Source: Aculops lycopersici
Taxonomy: Eukaryota > Arthropoda > Arachnida > Trombidiformes > Eriophyidae
Reading direction: 5' to 3'
Assembly: GCA_015350385.1 (NCBI GenBank)
Contig: WNKI01000001.1
Coordinates: 7,217,433-7,281,432 of the forward strand
Length of the DNA: 64,000 nt
Part shown: piece by piece, positions 33,639 through 44,099 of the stretch
Layout: each line of letters opens with the position of its first letter
Numbering within the stretch: the first letter of the stretch is position 1
Position numbers and translations under genes: made by a program
The notes under the pieces: model-generated
What the model was told of the DNA's origin: nothing
What the model saw: only the letters and a program-made list of their open reading frames with translations
Database searches by the model: none

Positions 33639-34303
33639 TAATCGCCAACCAAGCTAATATACTCACAACAACAACCGCATCACTCTTAACACAGGCCTTA
33701 AGACAAGATGACATCCCAGTGTCAGGAATCAAATTATCGACAAGTATGAGTGAACTTGATTACCACTGAATATCAAGCTTCGCAAAAAATCTATCTAATC
33801 CATTTTTAAAATAAATTCAAGTTTAACCTAATGTAACACAAGTGTACATAATCAAAACAGATTGCCCCTACTTAGAGATAGTATTGTTTTCATTACCATC
33901 AACGATCAACCAATACCTTGAAGACCCAATAAAGAAAGACGATATGTGTAAATCCGAATCACGATTAATTCAAATGTCCGTAGAGGTTCTCTATATTTAC
34001 TAGAGTCGGTCGTCGCCGCCGCGACTCCGCTCGCGAATGCACCTTTTTCTGTGCGATTTTTCGGGAGACTGCGCCTGAGCTTCGTTCCTATTCGCCCCCG
34101 CTCGCCGTGCGAGCGAAAGATACATGGAGAAATTTTGTTGGGGAAAAGTTGTTTGTTTAAATAGGAACAACAGGACTCAACAAAGAGAAACAAAAAATTG
34201 ATCCATCGCCATTAAGGCGCATTAGTATTAGCAAATTATCTTAGAATCATCACACTTATATAATTGAATTTATAACATTTGAATACTTTGAATATGCCCC
34301 ATA
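33639..34303. other. intergenic region with a CpG-rich patch
   Basis: Contains the LEPROT 3' flank and the PGAM5 upstream region. About 34000-34130 is GC- and CpG-rich in an AT-rich setting and includes a 7-bp stem (CGCTCGC, then CGT, then GCGAGCG). It could be the PGAM5 promoter. No gene was seen. Confidence 0.4.
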
Positions 34304-35410
34304 ATGTCCATGTTTAGAGGTGTAACAAAATTAGTTCTTGGTGTCGGGTTCGCCGGCGCATGTTCAGGTTACACTCTGGTAAGTATCAAGATTATCATCT
34401 TCTAATTGCTACAGTGATCTATCTTATGATAGTACATTAGCTAACCAACTAATCACATCAAACACTCAAATAGCATATGCTAACCGGGAACCAAGATACT
34501 AAATCGGTTCAAGCATCGTCGACTTTAAGCGAAGTAAAACTTTTCGACTATCTAGTCCGAAATCCTCATGAATTCAATCCCAATCTACCCAAAACATCGT
34601 GGGATTTCGATTGGGACAAACGTGATCCAGCATCTTTAGTGCCACCTACAAAGGGCTCATTACAATCCGAAGAAGAGATCAAGAAACAATCCATAGATCG
34701 ACCTCGACCAACGGCCACTCGACATTTGTTACTCATCAGACATGGCCAATACAACCTCAAGGGTATCAAGGACGAGGAACGCTCTCTCACCACTTTGGGT
34801 TGGGAGCAAGCTGAATTCGCCGCCCAACGACTAAAAGCTCTAGCTCTTCCCTATACAAAGATAACTCAATCATCTATGACTAGAGCCAAGAACACGGCCT
34901 CGGTTATTTCCAAGCACCTTCCTAATGTGCCCGTCGAGACCTGTGACTTTTTGCGCGAGGGAGCACCGATAAGACCAGAACCTGAGAGTCCAAATTGGCG
35001 CCCAGAAGCATCGGTAAGTTTTATCTCCTTCGTGAGATAGATGCACTATATCAACTGACTGACTCAAACTAATCGTTTTATACAACTCACTCAACATTGA
35101 ATTATCTTCATAATTACATGTACAGCAGTTCCACGAGGACGGCGCTAGGATTGAAGCTGCATTTAGAAAATACTTCCATAGAGCTAACGCAGATCAGAAG
35201 GAAGATAGTTACGAGATATTATCATGTCACGCGAATGTTATTAGATATTTTGTCTGCCGTGCTCTCCAATTTCCTCCTGAGGCTTGGCTGAGATTTTCTC
35301 TACACAATTGTAGCATCACTTGGATCGCCATTCGACCCTCGGGCCGGGTTACTGTCTACTCAATTGGAGATATCGGTCACATGCCTCCACACGTTCTAAC
35401 GACCACATAG
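34304..35410 (+). CDS. PGAM5: PGAM5 mitochondrial Ser/Thr/His protein phosphatase
   Basis: Three exons: 34304-34378 (donor CTG|GTAAGT), 34474-35013 (acceptor AAATAG, donor TCG|GTAAGT) and 35126-35410 (acceptor TACAG). They join to about 299 residues. The N-terminus MSMFRGVTKLVLGVGFAGAC is the membrane/mitochondrial targeting helix. WDFDWDKRDP is the multimerisation WDxNWD-type motif. The phosphoglycerate-mutase fold follows with catalytic LLLIRHGQY, SSMTRAKNTA, DLLREGAP-like DFLREGAPI, EDGARIEAAF, SCHANVIRYFVCRALQFPPE and a PSGRVTVYSIGDIGHMPP end. PGAM5 dephosphorylates protein targets at the mitochondrial membrane and takes part in mitophagy and stress signalling. Exon 3 has a CAGCAG tandem acceptor; keeping the CAG adds the Gln expected from the vertebrate protein. 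Confidence 0.95.
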
Positions 35411-36479
35411 CAACGAAAGTTACGCCGTGAGGAGAGACGGCGCAACAAGCAAGAGAGTTAACCAGAAAAGTAAAGATCGATTATCAAACACAGCTGCACA
35501 TGGTATATCACAAATACCAGCAACAACAACAACAAGAACCAACACCACAATTCTAATCATCGCTACTAGATAGAACATCATACAACTATCATTATAATTA
35601 TCATCGTAAACATCATATTATAACCTTCGAGGGTGTGATAGATTAAGGGAAAGAGACATCAATAGTAGGATAGAAATATGTATACACTAGGAATGATTAG
35701 CAAATACTAAACAGATACATGATACATACAATATATACTTTATATCAGACCAAATGTAAATGTATACTTGAGAAATTAAGATTTATATAGATATATTCAT
35801 ATATTAAAGCTTTGTACGTGTAGTCATTAAAGTGGCAAGATGATGTAACTAACTTGCATGTGTAGTGTGTGATCAGGTGGTCATCATCTGTTTTTGAGTT
35901 TGCATTGCGGGTGTGAAAAATCATCTGTTCTGTTCCATAATCAGCTACTGACAGCTTTGCTCGTTTCCCATGTTGCACTTGCATAGAAAATGCCGTACAA
36001 ATGAACCGCGCTTCCAATGTTGTGCTCCCTTTGCAACGATCAAAACATGGTTTCACTCTGGAAGCATTGTACTGATGCGTGCGAGGGGCGATTTTGAAAC
36101 ACTTCAAGCTAGAAAATCCACATGCACATACCGAGTCAATGAGTTCAAAGTGGTGAGAGTCCATCGATCTAGACAACTTCAATTATCAAATAGACTATGG
36201 CGCCGCCTCTTGCTGCAGGTGAGCTCGTGCACGCGTCATTTAGCTTATACAACTATTTACTACTCTAGGTGGTCATCTATTCATAAATAATTATTTAATT
36301 GACTGCAAAGGAAGATTATATTTATTCATCAAGAAAACCAATCTTTACCCCCACCTCACTTTGAGTCTCATTCAAAGAGGCATGTGCAATAACCATTCTC
36401 ATCAACCACCCACCTATTCAATTTACCAAGCCCATCATCAGACATTATCACCAAGAACACCACCACTAATAGAAACAAG
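35411..36479. other. intergenic region
   Basis: AT-rich 3' flank of PGAM5, then a more balanced segment (about 35980-36230) where both strands hold 100-145-codon frames without recognisable similarity. No gene is claimed. Confidence 0.45.
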
Positions 36480-38036
36480 ATGGAGGACCAAGAACGAGAA
36501 CAACAACCAAAGCAAAAACAATCCCATACCAAGCCGGTTTCACCGCGAAAACAAATCATGAATTCGGCCGAAATGGTGGAGGGTAGGTGGTGGCCTAATG
36601 CAAACGACAAGTATTGTTGTAATAAAGATTATCCTCACAGCCATTACTTCCCCAAGAAAACTGCCTCACCACAGCCAACTACCTCTGCCCCAACAAAAGC
36701 CTTGAATAATAATGACGTAATTGACGATGAAGCCAATCAATATTATGAACGATTGCAACAAACACATAGCGACTATTTCCCAAGAGCCATTGATGAGAAT
36801 CTACCTATTGCTATCACCTCAACTATGATATCTAGTGATCCAATACCCGGAACGTCCACTCAAAATCAAGAGGAACACCCTAAACCGTTCTCTCTACCTC
36901 CAGCTATTGCCTCCTGCTCACACACCTACCCGAATACTCAAGCAAATGACCAATTTCAATTTGATCAACAACGATCTCATCCCAATTTTCCGCCCGTTCA
37001 AGCAACACCCAAAATGATGTCTGAATTATCTAAGACATTGCAAAAAAGCGCCGCCAACTTTCAACCAAGACCACCTCCAACTCAAGCGCTATTTCCACCT
37101 CAAGTTAAAAGCCGCATTCAGTTGCCGAGATTGACAACCTTAGCCGAGGATCTGGATTTGATACACAGAATGTCGGCCACGTTTCCATCTGCACCTGGCG
37201 TGGTGCTTGAGCAAACAGTTCGAGCTTACCATGGACGCGAGGCTCTAATTAGGGCAATGCTCATGTCGCTAGGCTACAAGCAGCAGGCGCCGCAAAGAGA
37301 TGCACATTTGGTAACCACCTACATGGACTGTGATGATATTATAATGGATATTAGAAGAAATATTAATAAGAACAAACAACTACAAATACAACAACAACAA
37401 CAAAAGCCGCAACAAATAAAGCCTGGCGGCAGTGTTGAGCTCACAAGTTCCGTAGATCAATTGCATATTAAATACATGCTGCTCAAGCGATCGAGCAAAG
37501 AAATGCTAGGGAGATTGATGGAAAGATATCCCAACGAAGAGGAGAAGTTGCTCAAGTTTTTAATGTACAAGCATGCTGAAATTGAATCGGAAATTATAAA
37601 TGCAATGGATGCAATCATTAGATTTAGAGAGAGCATTGCGCCAACCGGAAATGAGATTGTCCGTCCGCAAAGAAAGTCCAGATATCTCAAGTTTCTTTAT
37701 CCCAATAGTGATGATATCAAGATCTACCATCTGCTACATTGTAATGATTTGAATGCCATGAAGGCAACTGAGATGTTGAGTCGCCATGATTACAAACAAG
37801 AACAGGTGAGAGCGGCAGTTGAGAGGCAAAAGTTGTTGCAGCAGCACCAAGTCCAACACCCAGATTGCACCCTGTCCAAGGGGCAGAAGTTGTGCTGTCG
37901 TCACCATCCAACTATTGCGAGAAAAGTGCAACCCATTCAACAGCCGCAAACCTCCACTTCCCAAGTGCCTCAACCTTCCCTTTCTCAGGAGCCTCAACGA
38001 GAGGATCCAAGTAGCAGAATCGGCCAGATGCCATAA
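36480..38036 (+). CDS. unidentified protein with three CUE/UBA-like helical units
   Basis: 518 codons, intronless, ATG at 36480. The N-terminal 200 residues are disordered (Gln, Pro, Ser rich). Three segments share the pattern of a CUE/UBA three-helix ubiquitin-binding unit (hydrophobic-hydrophobic, then FP or YP, then a Leu-rich helix). They are about 224-266 (LDLIHRMSATFPSAP and MLMSLGYK), 340-378 (EMLGRLMERYPNEEEK and EIINAMDAI) and 400-438 (RYLKFLYPNSDD and ATEMLSRHDY). A basic Gln-rich tail follows, with CCRHH near residue 477. No orthologue is recognised. It may be a ubiquitin-binding adaptor. The CUE reading is inference from pattern only. Confidence 0.75.
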   Translation: MEDQEREQQPKQKQSHTKPVSPRKQIMNSAEMVEGRWWPNANDKYCCNKDYPHSHYFPKKTASPQPTTSAPTKALNNNDVIDDEANQYYERLQQTHSDYFPRAIDENLPIAITSTMISSDPIPGTSTQNQEEHPKPFSLPPAIASCSHTYPNTQANDQFQFDQQRSHPNFPPVQATPKMMSELSKTLQKSAANFQPRPPPTQALFPPQVKSRIQLPRLTTLAEDLDLIHRMSATFPSAPGVVLEQTVRAYHGREALIRAMLMSLGYKQQAPQRDAHLVTTYMDCDDIIMDIRRNINKNKQLQIQQQQQKPQQIKPGGSVELTSSVDQLHIKYMLLKRSSKEMLGRLMERYPNEEEKLLKFLMYKHAEIESEIINAMDAIIRFRESIAPTGNEIVRPQRKSRYLKFLYPNSDDIKIYHLLHCNDLNAMKATEMLSRHDYKQEQVRAAVERQKLLQQHQVQHPDCTLSKGQKLCCRHHPTIARKVQPIQQPQTSTSQVPQPSLSQEPQREDPSSRIGQMP

Positions 38037-38807
38037 AGTGATCAAATGAATTCTTTCATTGTTATCATCATTTAGAAGACTAAGACGATTTATTAGAGGA
38101 AATAGAAACCTATTACAATGACACAACAGTGAAACTAAACTAGGATCATAACAAAGTATATACGTTTATACAGAACTAAATGATAATCTTGCGGCGTTAA
38201 GCCCGCGGCAGACTTCCGGATCCGGAAAGTTCTAATGCTTTTTGTGCACCAATTCGATAGAGATAGAGGCAAATGCATGACGCCAGCTCTATCGTTTGCT
38301 AGTATAATAATCTTTCACAGTCATGACAATTCCAAAACTAAATAAATTTACATCGAATATTTTCATGAACACCATGCTCCTGGCTAACCTTCTAAAATCA
38401 TGATTATAACAAACCGAGTCAGATTTCACACACGTCAACAAAGAAGCGATTTGGCCTCTCGTTTTTGATCCAATAGGCGTTTTATGTGCTACGGTCGATG
38501 GTCCGCAGAATGCAGCCATTTCATTGCGGCATGTGGCTGCTTTTTGCAATCGCACTCATGGAAGGGGCAGAGAAAAACCGTGTCGAAAATGGCCACTTGC
38601 ACCTGAGAGATTGCATTGCAAATATCCTAATTTTATATGATACACAAATGTTGTCCCGCCTTCTACCAAATTAGAAACTCTAAATACTTAATCACTCGAT
38701 TAGATGTTATTATTATAGCAGCTCCAAATCTCCACTCATATCCCAGTGCTCTATTATTTATTATATCTCCTACCTATAGATTGACAGCAACAACAATCTC
38801 AATCAAG
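38037..38807. other. intergenic region upstream of the OST subunit gene
   Basis: Holds a 3' flank and, about 590 bp before the next ATG, an ETS-type palindrome. No coding sequence is recognised. Confidence 0.45.
38214..38227. promoter_or_regulatory. head-to-head ETS-like palindrome
   Basis: TTCCGGATCCGGAA is a perfect 14-bp palindrome within ACTTCCGGATCCGGAAAGT. It gives two opposed GGAA/TTCC cores, and the first is a full CCGGAAGT ETS consensus on the minus strand. ETS factors of the GABP type bind such sites in housekeeping promoters. Confidence 0.4.
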
Positions 38808-39809
38808 ATGAATTCAAGAACTACTTGTTACAAACTAATCAAGTATTTGCTACCTTTGATTGCATTTGCCCTGGTGATGGAGGCAACTGTTACCGAGGCT
38901 ACATTAGATGAACAAATTCAACAAATACACGAATTGTTAGAAAGGAGACCAGTTATCAAGTTAAATGCCGACAAATTTAGAAGGTTCATTGGTAGCCAGA
39001 GTGTTCCGAGGAATTACTCGTTTATTGTCATGATGACAGCTCTGTCACCCCAAAGAAGTTGTCATATTTGTCGTCAAGCTCATGAAGAGTTTGTGATCAC
39101 AGCAACCTCTTACAAGAATTCACCGAATTTCAACTCAAAGAAACTATATTTCGGCTCAGTCGATTATGATGAGGGTTCAGATGTATTCCAAAGTCTCAAC
39201 ATTAACTCCGCACCATGCTTCTTGTATTTCAGCGAGAAGGGCAATTTCAGGAAACCCGATGAGCTCAACATCCAGAGACTAGGATTTGGTGCTGATGTTA
39301 TTGCAAGATGGGTTCAGGAAAAGACCGGAATGAGCGTCAAGATTGTGAGGCCGCCCAATATGTCATTTCCCATTATGATGGGTCTGCTCGGTTTGACATT
39401 TGTTGCAATCCTATACATGAGCCGAAACTCTCTTGGCATGATATTTAATAGGAATATTTGGGCTCTTACAGCAGTATCAATCGTCTTGCTGATGACCTCT
39501 GGTCAAATGTGGAATCACATCAGAGGTGCGCCGTTGATGCAACGTGGTCGAAACCAAAACAACTACATTCATGGAAGTAGTAGTGGCCAGTTTGTCATTG
39601 AAACCTATTTAGTTATGCTTGTCAATGCTGGTTTGGCCATTGGTATGGTTCTCATGACAGATGGATTGAGAAGTGGCATCGGAACGGAGGGGAAGAGGCG
39701 AAAGATTTTGGCCAGAGCTGGATTCTTCATGGTTGTATTCTTTTTCAGTCTTTTACTATCGATATTCCGACAAAAATCCTACGGCTACCCCTACAGGCTA
39801 TTATTTTAG
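38808..39809 (+). CDS. MAGT1/TUSC3: oligosaccharyltransferase oxidoreductase subunit (MAGT1/TUSC3, Ost3 family)
   Basis: The frame opens at 38637, but the ATG at 38808 gives a clean signal peptide (KYLLPLIAFALVMEATVTEA) and 333 residues, the family length. A lumenal thioredoxin-like domain follows with active-site CHIC at 85-88 and FGSVDYDEGSDVFQSLNINSAPCFLYF. Four membrane helices (SFPIMMGLLGLTFVAILYM, NIWALTAVSIVLLMTSGQMW, TYLVMLVNAGLAIGMVLM, ARAGFFMVVFFFSLLLSIF) precede the C-terminal RQKSYGYPYRLLF. The protein forms mixed disulphides with nascent chains in the ER to help STT3B glycosylate Cys-proximal sites. A role in Mg2+ transport has also been proposed for vertebrate members. Divergence does not allow a choice between MAGT1 and TUSC3, which split within vertebrates. 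Confidence 0.94.
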   Translation: MNSRTTCYKLIKYLLPLIAFALVMEATVTEATLDEQIQQIHELLERRPVIKLNADKFRRFIGSQSVPRNYSFIVMMTALSPQRSCHICRQAHEEFVITATSYKNSPNFNSKKLYFGSVDYDEGSDVFQSLNINSAPCFLYFSEKGNFRKPDELNIQRLGFGADVIARWVQEKTGMSVKIVRPPNMSFPIMMGLLGLTFVAILYMSRNSLGMIFNRNIWALTAVSIVLLMTSGQMWNHIRGAPLMQRGRNQNNYIHGSSSGQFVIETYLVMLVNAGLAIGMVLMTDGLRSGIGTEGKRRKILARAGFFMVVFFFSLLLSIFRQKSYGYPYRLLF

Positions 39810-40002
39810 ATTCAAGACAAGCTTATATATTTGTATATGATAGGAGAGAAATTAGAATCCAACATTTACATGAAAAATTTAAGGACGCAATCTAAAACTC
39901 GATGATGCCGATGATAAGTCACTACTTTGAACTAATTAAAGTGATGTTATTTATAAGATACTATGTAAGAACGCTATCATTTTTTGCGCTGTATTTTTAT
40001 TC

Positions 40003-41451
40003 TCAGACGAAGACAAGTTTCTGGTCAAACTCTGAGCATAGATCTTGGTTATCTTCGTAGAGCGACTTCAGGTTAGCCATATATTTAGCATGAAGCGAGT
40101 TGATCTCCTCCTGGCTTGGCGACTCCACCTTCTGTACTAGAATTGGATCCCCCATCACAACTGTGATTGGCCTTTTGTACGGCATTACTCCTTTCCCTTT
40201 GTCGGAAAAGAGACTTCGTCCATAGTAAACTGGGTGCTTAAATCCAAACATTTTGTACCACCTCGACTCGAGCTTATCCATTACACTTCCTGGCTCATGA
40301 TTAACTTTAGTGAAGACACTGTTCTCGCCGAATGCTATGCAAGGTATCAGATTAGCTCCATGAATTAGTGCTTTCTTCACAAACCCCTTCCTCTCAGCAA
40401 CGACAACTTTTAGTGTCTTGAGATCCGAGAGATCAGCTTCAGCTAGACCCCCGACCACAATGGTCAACAGGTTGCCGCGCTCATGATTTTTATGTTTACC
40501 TGAGAGTATGTAATCAATGCTACGCGAGTTAACCGAGCAATCTCCACGAGTACCAAAGGTTTCCTTCATTATTGGCATCACAAAAGAGGTTTCATGGACC
40601 ATAAAACGCGAAGTGATACCTGGAAAGAGTTTGGTTATTTTAAGTCCATTTGTTGCAAATGCAGTCACAGCTCCAAACGCTGCAATTCCATGTGGATGAT
40701 AGTTGAGAATGTAATTTTCTTTAGGGTCCAGCTTGAAGTTGGTCGAATGTTTTAGCTTAATGGGAAAGTAAGCGGCTAAATATGACCAGAATCTTGAGTT
40801 GTAGATCCAGTTGATTCGTCGGCCGCCTCGATTGCAGGTTTGCCGATCCAAAACTATGTAAGCACCGAAGAGCAAACTTACAAAGTAGAATCTGGTAAAC
40901 AAGAGGAGCACTAAGCTTAAGCTTGTAAACATGGCCGCCAGCGGCATCATTGAGTAGATTGCCGTGCACAGGTAAATCATGAATGCTTGCTCATTTGATT
41001 TATTGTTTGTCTCACTTCCGGCCAATCGAGCCTCCACATACTTGACGGCTCGCTCACGTTTCTTACTATCACAATTAATTTTATCATCATTATAATCTAA
41101 TTCATTGTTATTGTTTGATGCTGGATTATTTGATGTGGACGAGGTCATTTTCAACAAGGGCAGCTCTTGGTCTTCAACGTCTAAAATTTGCCAATCTTCT
41201 GTGGATCCAACAGAGCTTGTGGTTTCACTAATTTGATGTTCACTCGACGACGTCTTCAACAGGTTGCCGCTATTGTCACTTCCCAGCTTCCTGTCGCCAT
41301 TGCCACTACTACTGCTGTTGCTTTGGTTGTTGTTGCTGTCATGGGGACTAGTTTCGTTTGTTGAATTTTTCGTCACTGTGTTCGCCTCTATTCTTTCCAC
41401 GGAAAACTCGTTCAAACTCTCACCTCCACTCAATCCCTTGGCTCTCGTCAT
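40003..41451 (-). CDS. DGAT2: diacylglycerol O-acyltransferase 2 family enzyme
   Basis: 482 codons, intronless. DGAT2 makes triacylglycerol from diacylglycerol and acyl-CoA at the ER and lipid droplets. About 155 residues of Ser/Asn-rich, disordered N-terminus precede the membrane hairpin (AFMIYLCTAIYSMMPLAAMF and LVLLLFTRFYFVSLLFGAYIV). The family active-site HPHG is at 252-255 (YILNYHPHGIAAFGA). Downstream are FVMPIMKETFGTRGDCSVNSRSI, the glycine-rich VVGGLAEADL, RKGFVKKALIHGANLIPCIAFGEN and VVMGDPI. The Ser-rich leader makes it longer than the human 388-residue protein. Its AATAAA (39996-40001) starts 1-2 nt after the stop codon. Monoacylglycerol acyltransferase activity cannot be excluded from sequence. 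Confidence 0.92.
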   Translation of the reverse strand: MTRAKGLSGGESLNEFSVERIEANTVTKNSTNETSPHDSNNNQSNSSSSGNGDRKLGSDNSGNLLKTSSSEHQISETTSSVGSTEDWQILDVEDQELPLLKMTSSTSNNPASNNNNELDYNDDKINCDSKKRERAVKYVEARLAGSETNNKSNEQAFMIYLCTAIYSMMPLAAMFTSLSLVLLLFTRFYFVSLLFGAYIVLDRQTCNRGGRRINWIYNSRFWSYLAAYFPIKLKHSTNFKLDPKENYILNYHPHGIAAFGAVTAFATNGLKITKLFPGITSRFMVHETSFVMPIMKETFGTRGDCSVNSRSIDYILSGKHKNHERGNLLTIVVGGLAEADLSDLKTLKVVVAERKGFVKKALIHGANLIPCIAFGENSVFTKVNHEPGSVMDKLESRWYKMFGFKHPVYYGRSLFSDKGKGVMPYKRPITVVMGDPILVQKVESPSQEEINSLHAKYMANLKSLYEDNQDLCSEFDQKLVFV

Positions 41452-42842
41452 GCCGCGTAGAGTTGGCGACGAAGAGGCTTCAACTGATCACACTTGTTGC
41501 TCGTGACGTTTATGGCCAAAGCCTTGTGACTTAATGTCTTTTGAATTTGATTTGCTTCTTGAGGTGCGTGATCTTAGCTAAGATCATCAATCTAAAATCT
41601 TGCAAAACGAGCTAGTAAATCTAGTAGAAAACGAACTTCGTTTTCTTCTCGTCTAAAGTTTTCAAATACCAAAAAGACCATTCAAGTGTGACCCCGATCC
41701 CAGAGTTGTTCCTCTCTGACGCGCACCAACTCGCCCTCCTCTGGACTGCCTATCGACTCACTCACTATCCCTCTGTCACTAGAGAAACTTCAACTCGCAA
41801 GCATTTCAAGTGCGACTGCTACACTGACGATTGGAGCAGAGTCGGCGACAACAACAACAGCAGTAGGCAACAGGCAGCAGTAGAATCACCTGGTTGTTGT
41901 AGTTGCTGTTTTCTATGTTTACGTAGCTGCTGTTGTCGTTACCCCAACCCAACCGAAGTGAGAATGCCGATCATGATAAGCTTGCTCTGTGGTGGCTTCC
42001 CAATGGCCGTTCTGTGTGATCGTTATACCAGTTACCTTTCCATCTAGACTCTAGTTGGGTGTCGAGTGCGGGGAACTCACTACTATAACAGAGACTGTTG
42101 CTCTGTCAAAGTAGTGAGCACAATATAACTAGCCAGCTACGCAGTAACTGGCCGCGCTCAACGGCCACTGACTCGACCACCACTTGTTGCTGTTGTTGAT
42201 GGGCGGAACTTGGCAACTGCTCGTGAAATCTTACTTCAGATGGGAGGCAAGTTCATTTGGCGAAAGTTCACGCTGGTCAGCTCGATGGTCAAGGCGGAAG
42301 AGGGCAGCGTGAACCTGCGCGCACAACAGGTAGTTGGTTAGAGGAGGAGTGCGGGCATCAAGACGCATTAACTTGTGTTGCGTCACAGTCGAAGAAAGAG
42401 AACCGGTTCGTTTATTACAAGTGACTGATAATCGAGCTTGTGATGAAATTCCGATATCAAAACATTGATCAAGTTTTTCCCCATGATTTTTGTCAAGATT
42501 CATTTTATTCCATATTTTATTTTCAACAGATAACCACTTCAAAGCTTCTGTCTTGTGATGATGATCATCGTATACAATCGATTGGGTTTGGTTTTTCTAC
42601 TTTTACTTGGATGATTGATAGTTCGTTCGGTTCGTAATTAGGTATCTCAATGATGATACTCTAAGTGGGTCGCAGTTTAAAATCATTCATTTGTTTCGCT
42701 AAAGTTTGTAAGTAAGTAAGTTCATCTGAGGTTCCATATGCTGTATGTTTGCCTTACGAGCAATTGTTTTGGTTGGTGACGTAGGAATAATTAGAATAAT
42801 GGGGTAATAAAGACGATGACAAAGGAGGAGATTTAGTAAAAT
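41452..42842. other. intergenic region with hairpin and GCAACAAGTGG sites
   Basis: Upstream of DGAT2 and downstream of RNF13. It holds ACACTTGTTGC at 41490-41500, 40 bp before the DGAT2 start, and exact CCACTTGTTGC at 42180-42190. A long imperfect hairpin lies at 42076-42118. No gene was seen; the 119-codon plus frame at 41688 has no recognisable features. Confidence 0.5.
42076..42118. repeat. 18-bp imperfect hairpin
   Basis: CTCACTACTATAACAGAG (42076-42093) pairs with 42101-42118 at 16 of 18 positions across a 7-nt loop. About 70 bp from an exact GCAACAAGTGG copy. Confidence 0.65.
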
Positions 42843-44099
42843 CTAGTGCTCAGCATCCACATAGAATCGCCTTGAATCAGGCGACGACGAGCCACCTGTG
42901 CCTCCATGATTGTTACCATGGGCGCCGCCAACAATATGATCACCTACGTTATGCAGAGATCCGTGATCACTAGGTACACCATTTATACTGCAATTTATAG
43001 CTGTTGCCACTGGTGTTTGTCGTAGGTGGCTTAAAATCCTATTTCCATCTTGAGATCTAGATGACCTTAAGTCTCTGAGTAGAGGCGTCGATTCACTTGC
43101 CGGATTATAGTTAAGTTGTCTTGGATGATGATGACTTGATGTGGTGTGATTGCCAAAGTCGCTCTCCGATTCTGTGTCGCTAATATCACTCATTCCAGCC
43201 ACTCGAACTTTGCCCTTACAAACGGGACAAATTCTACGAGACTTTGTTAACCATGGATCGATACACTTGAAATGGTAGCCGTGACTACAAGGCAACACTC
43301 GAAGCTTTTCTCCCTCTCTGTACTCGTCTAAACAGATGGCACAAGTATCATATTGGCTACCTTTGGTGTAAATCGTGGTAACCAATTGTTTTAGTTGCTT
43401 ATTGGAAAGCCGGTGTCGCTGAATCCTGCGCCTATCTCTTGCGCACTTGATTATTTGAAATATTAGAAATGAGACCATGAGAAATAGACACACTACAATG
43501 ACTATGGCAAAGGGTAATAAGTAAGCGTTGATGGGAAATGGTACCCGTGGTAGGATTACAGCAGTGTAATTTTTGTCCCATAAATAATTTTGCTTGATCT
43601 CCTCGCCATCAATATGGGCTATTAAAACTGTTGGTATATATACATTGTATTGCACATTTTGACTTGTTGCAACCTGTTGGTTGCCAACAATATTAGCTGC
43701 TGATGAAGATGTAGATATCGAGGAGGGTGTGGATGTGGATAAGGATGACTTTTTTGCCGATGGATCTACACTATATATAATGATTGCCTTGTAACCAGCT
43801 TTTGCAGCATTTCTCACTTTTGTTTCAAATGGACATGGATATCTCTTGGCCAGTAGAATCCAATTCTCAACATTACTGGGTGGCCCTTGAACATCCGAAC
43901 ATGCATCCTCGGGATTGGAAAGGATAATCTTGCCAGTTAAACCCTCTAAGGGAACTGCCTCGAAGGCAAGCTCGGCATTGTCGTAGATTTCAGTTGTCCT
44001 ATTTGATGGTGAGATAATAATAACATCGGACTCAACACAGACAACCACTAGGCATGCAACTAATAGGTTAATGGTTAAAATTGTCGTAGCCAGGACCAT
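42843..44099 (-). CDS. RNF13: RNF13/RNF167-type PA-TM-RING E3 ubiquitin ligase
   Basis: 418 codons, intronless. Order: signal peptide (1-22), protease-associated lumenal domain (about 25-180, with PLEGLTGKIILSNPEDAC, WILLAKRYPCPFETKVRNAAKAGYKAIIIYS and IPTVLIAHIDGEEIK), one membrane helix (191-217), and a basic stretch (RDRRRIQRHRL). A RING-H2 spans C253-C294 (CAICLDEYREGEKLRVLPC, HGYHFKCIDPWL, CPVC) with all eight ligands visible. The tail is Ser/His/Gly-rich. PA-TM-RING ligases sit in endosomes and lysosomes and ubiquitinate membrane trafficking proteins; the fly member is Godzilla. A Ser-rich insert of about 30 residues interrupts the PA domain. Confidence 0.93.
   Translation of the reverse strand: MVLATTILTINLLVACLVVVCVESDVIIISPSNRTTEIYDNAELAFEAVPLEGLTGKIILSNPEDACSDVQGPPSNVENWILLAKRYPCPFETKVRNAAKAGYKAIIIYSVDPSAKKSSLSTSTPSSISTSSSAANIVGNQQVATSQNVQYNVYIPTVLIAHIDGEEIKQNYLWDKNYTAVILPRVPFPINAYLLPFAIVIVVCLFLMVSFLIFQIIKCARDRRRIQRHRLSNKQLKQLVTTIYTKGSQYDTCAICLDEYREGEKLRVLPCSHGYHFKCIDPWLTKSRRICPVCKGKVRVAGMSDISDTESESDFGNHTTSSHHHPRQLNYNPASESTPLLRDLRSSRSQDGNRILSHLRQTPVATAINCSINGVPSDHGSLHNVGDHIVGGAHGNNHGGTGGSSSPDSRRFYVDAEH

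Noticed and set aside
35745..36182. 145-codon minus-strand frame
   Set aside because: No recognisable motif, an overlapping plus frame of similar quality, and a poor start context. Not enough to call a gene.
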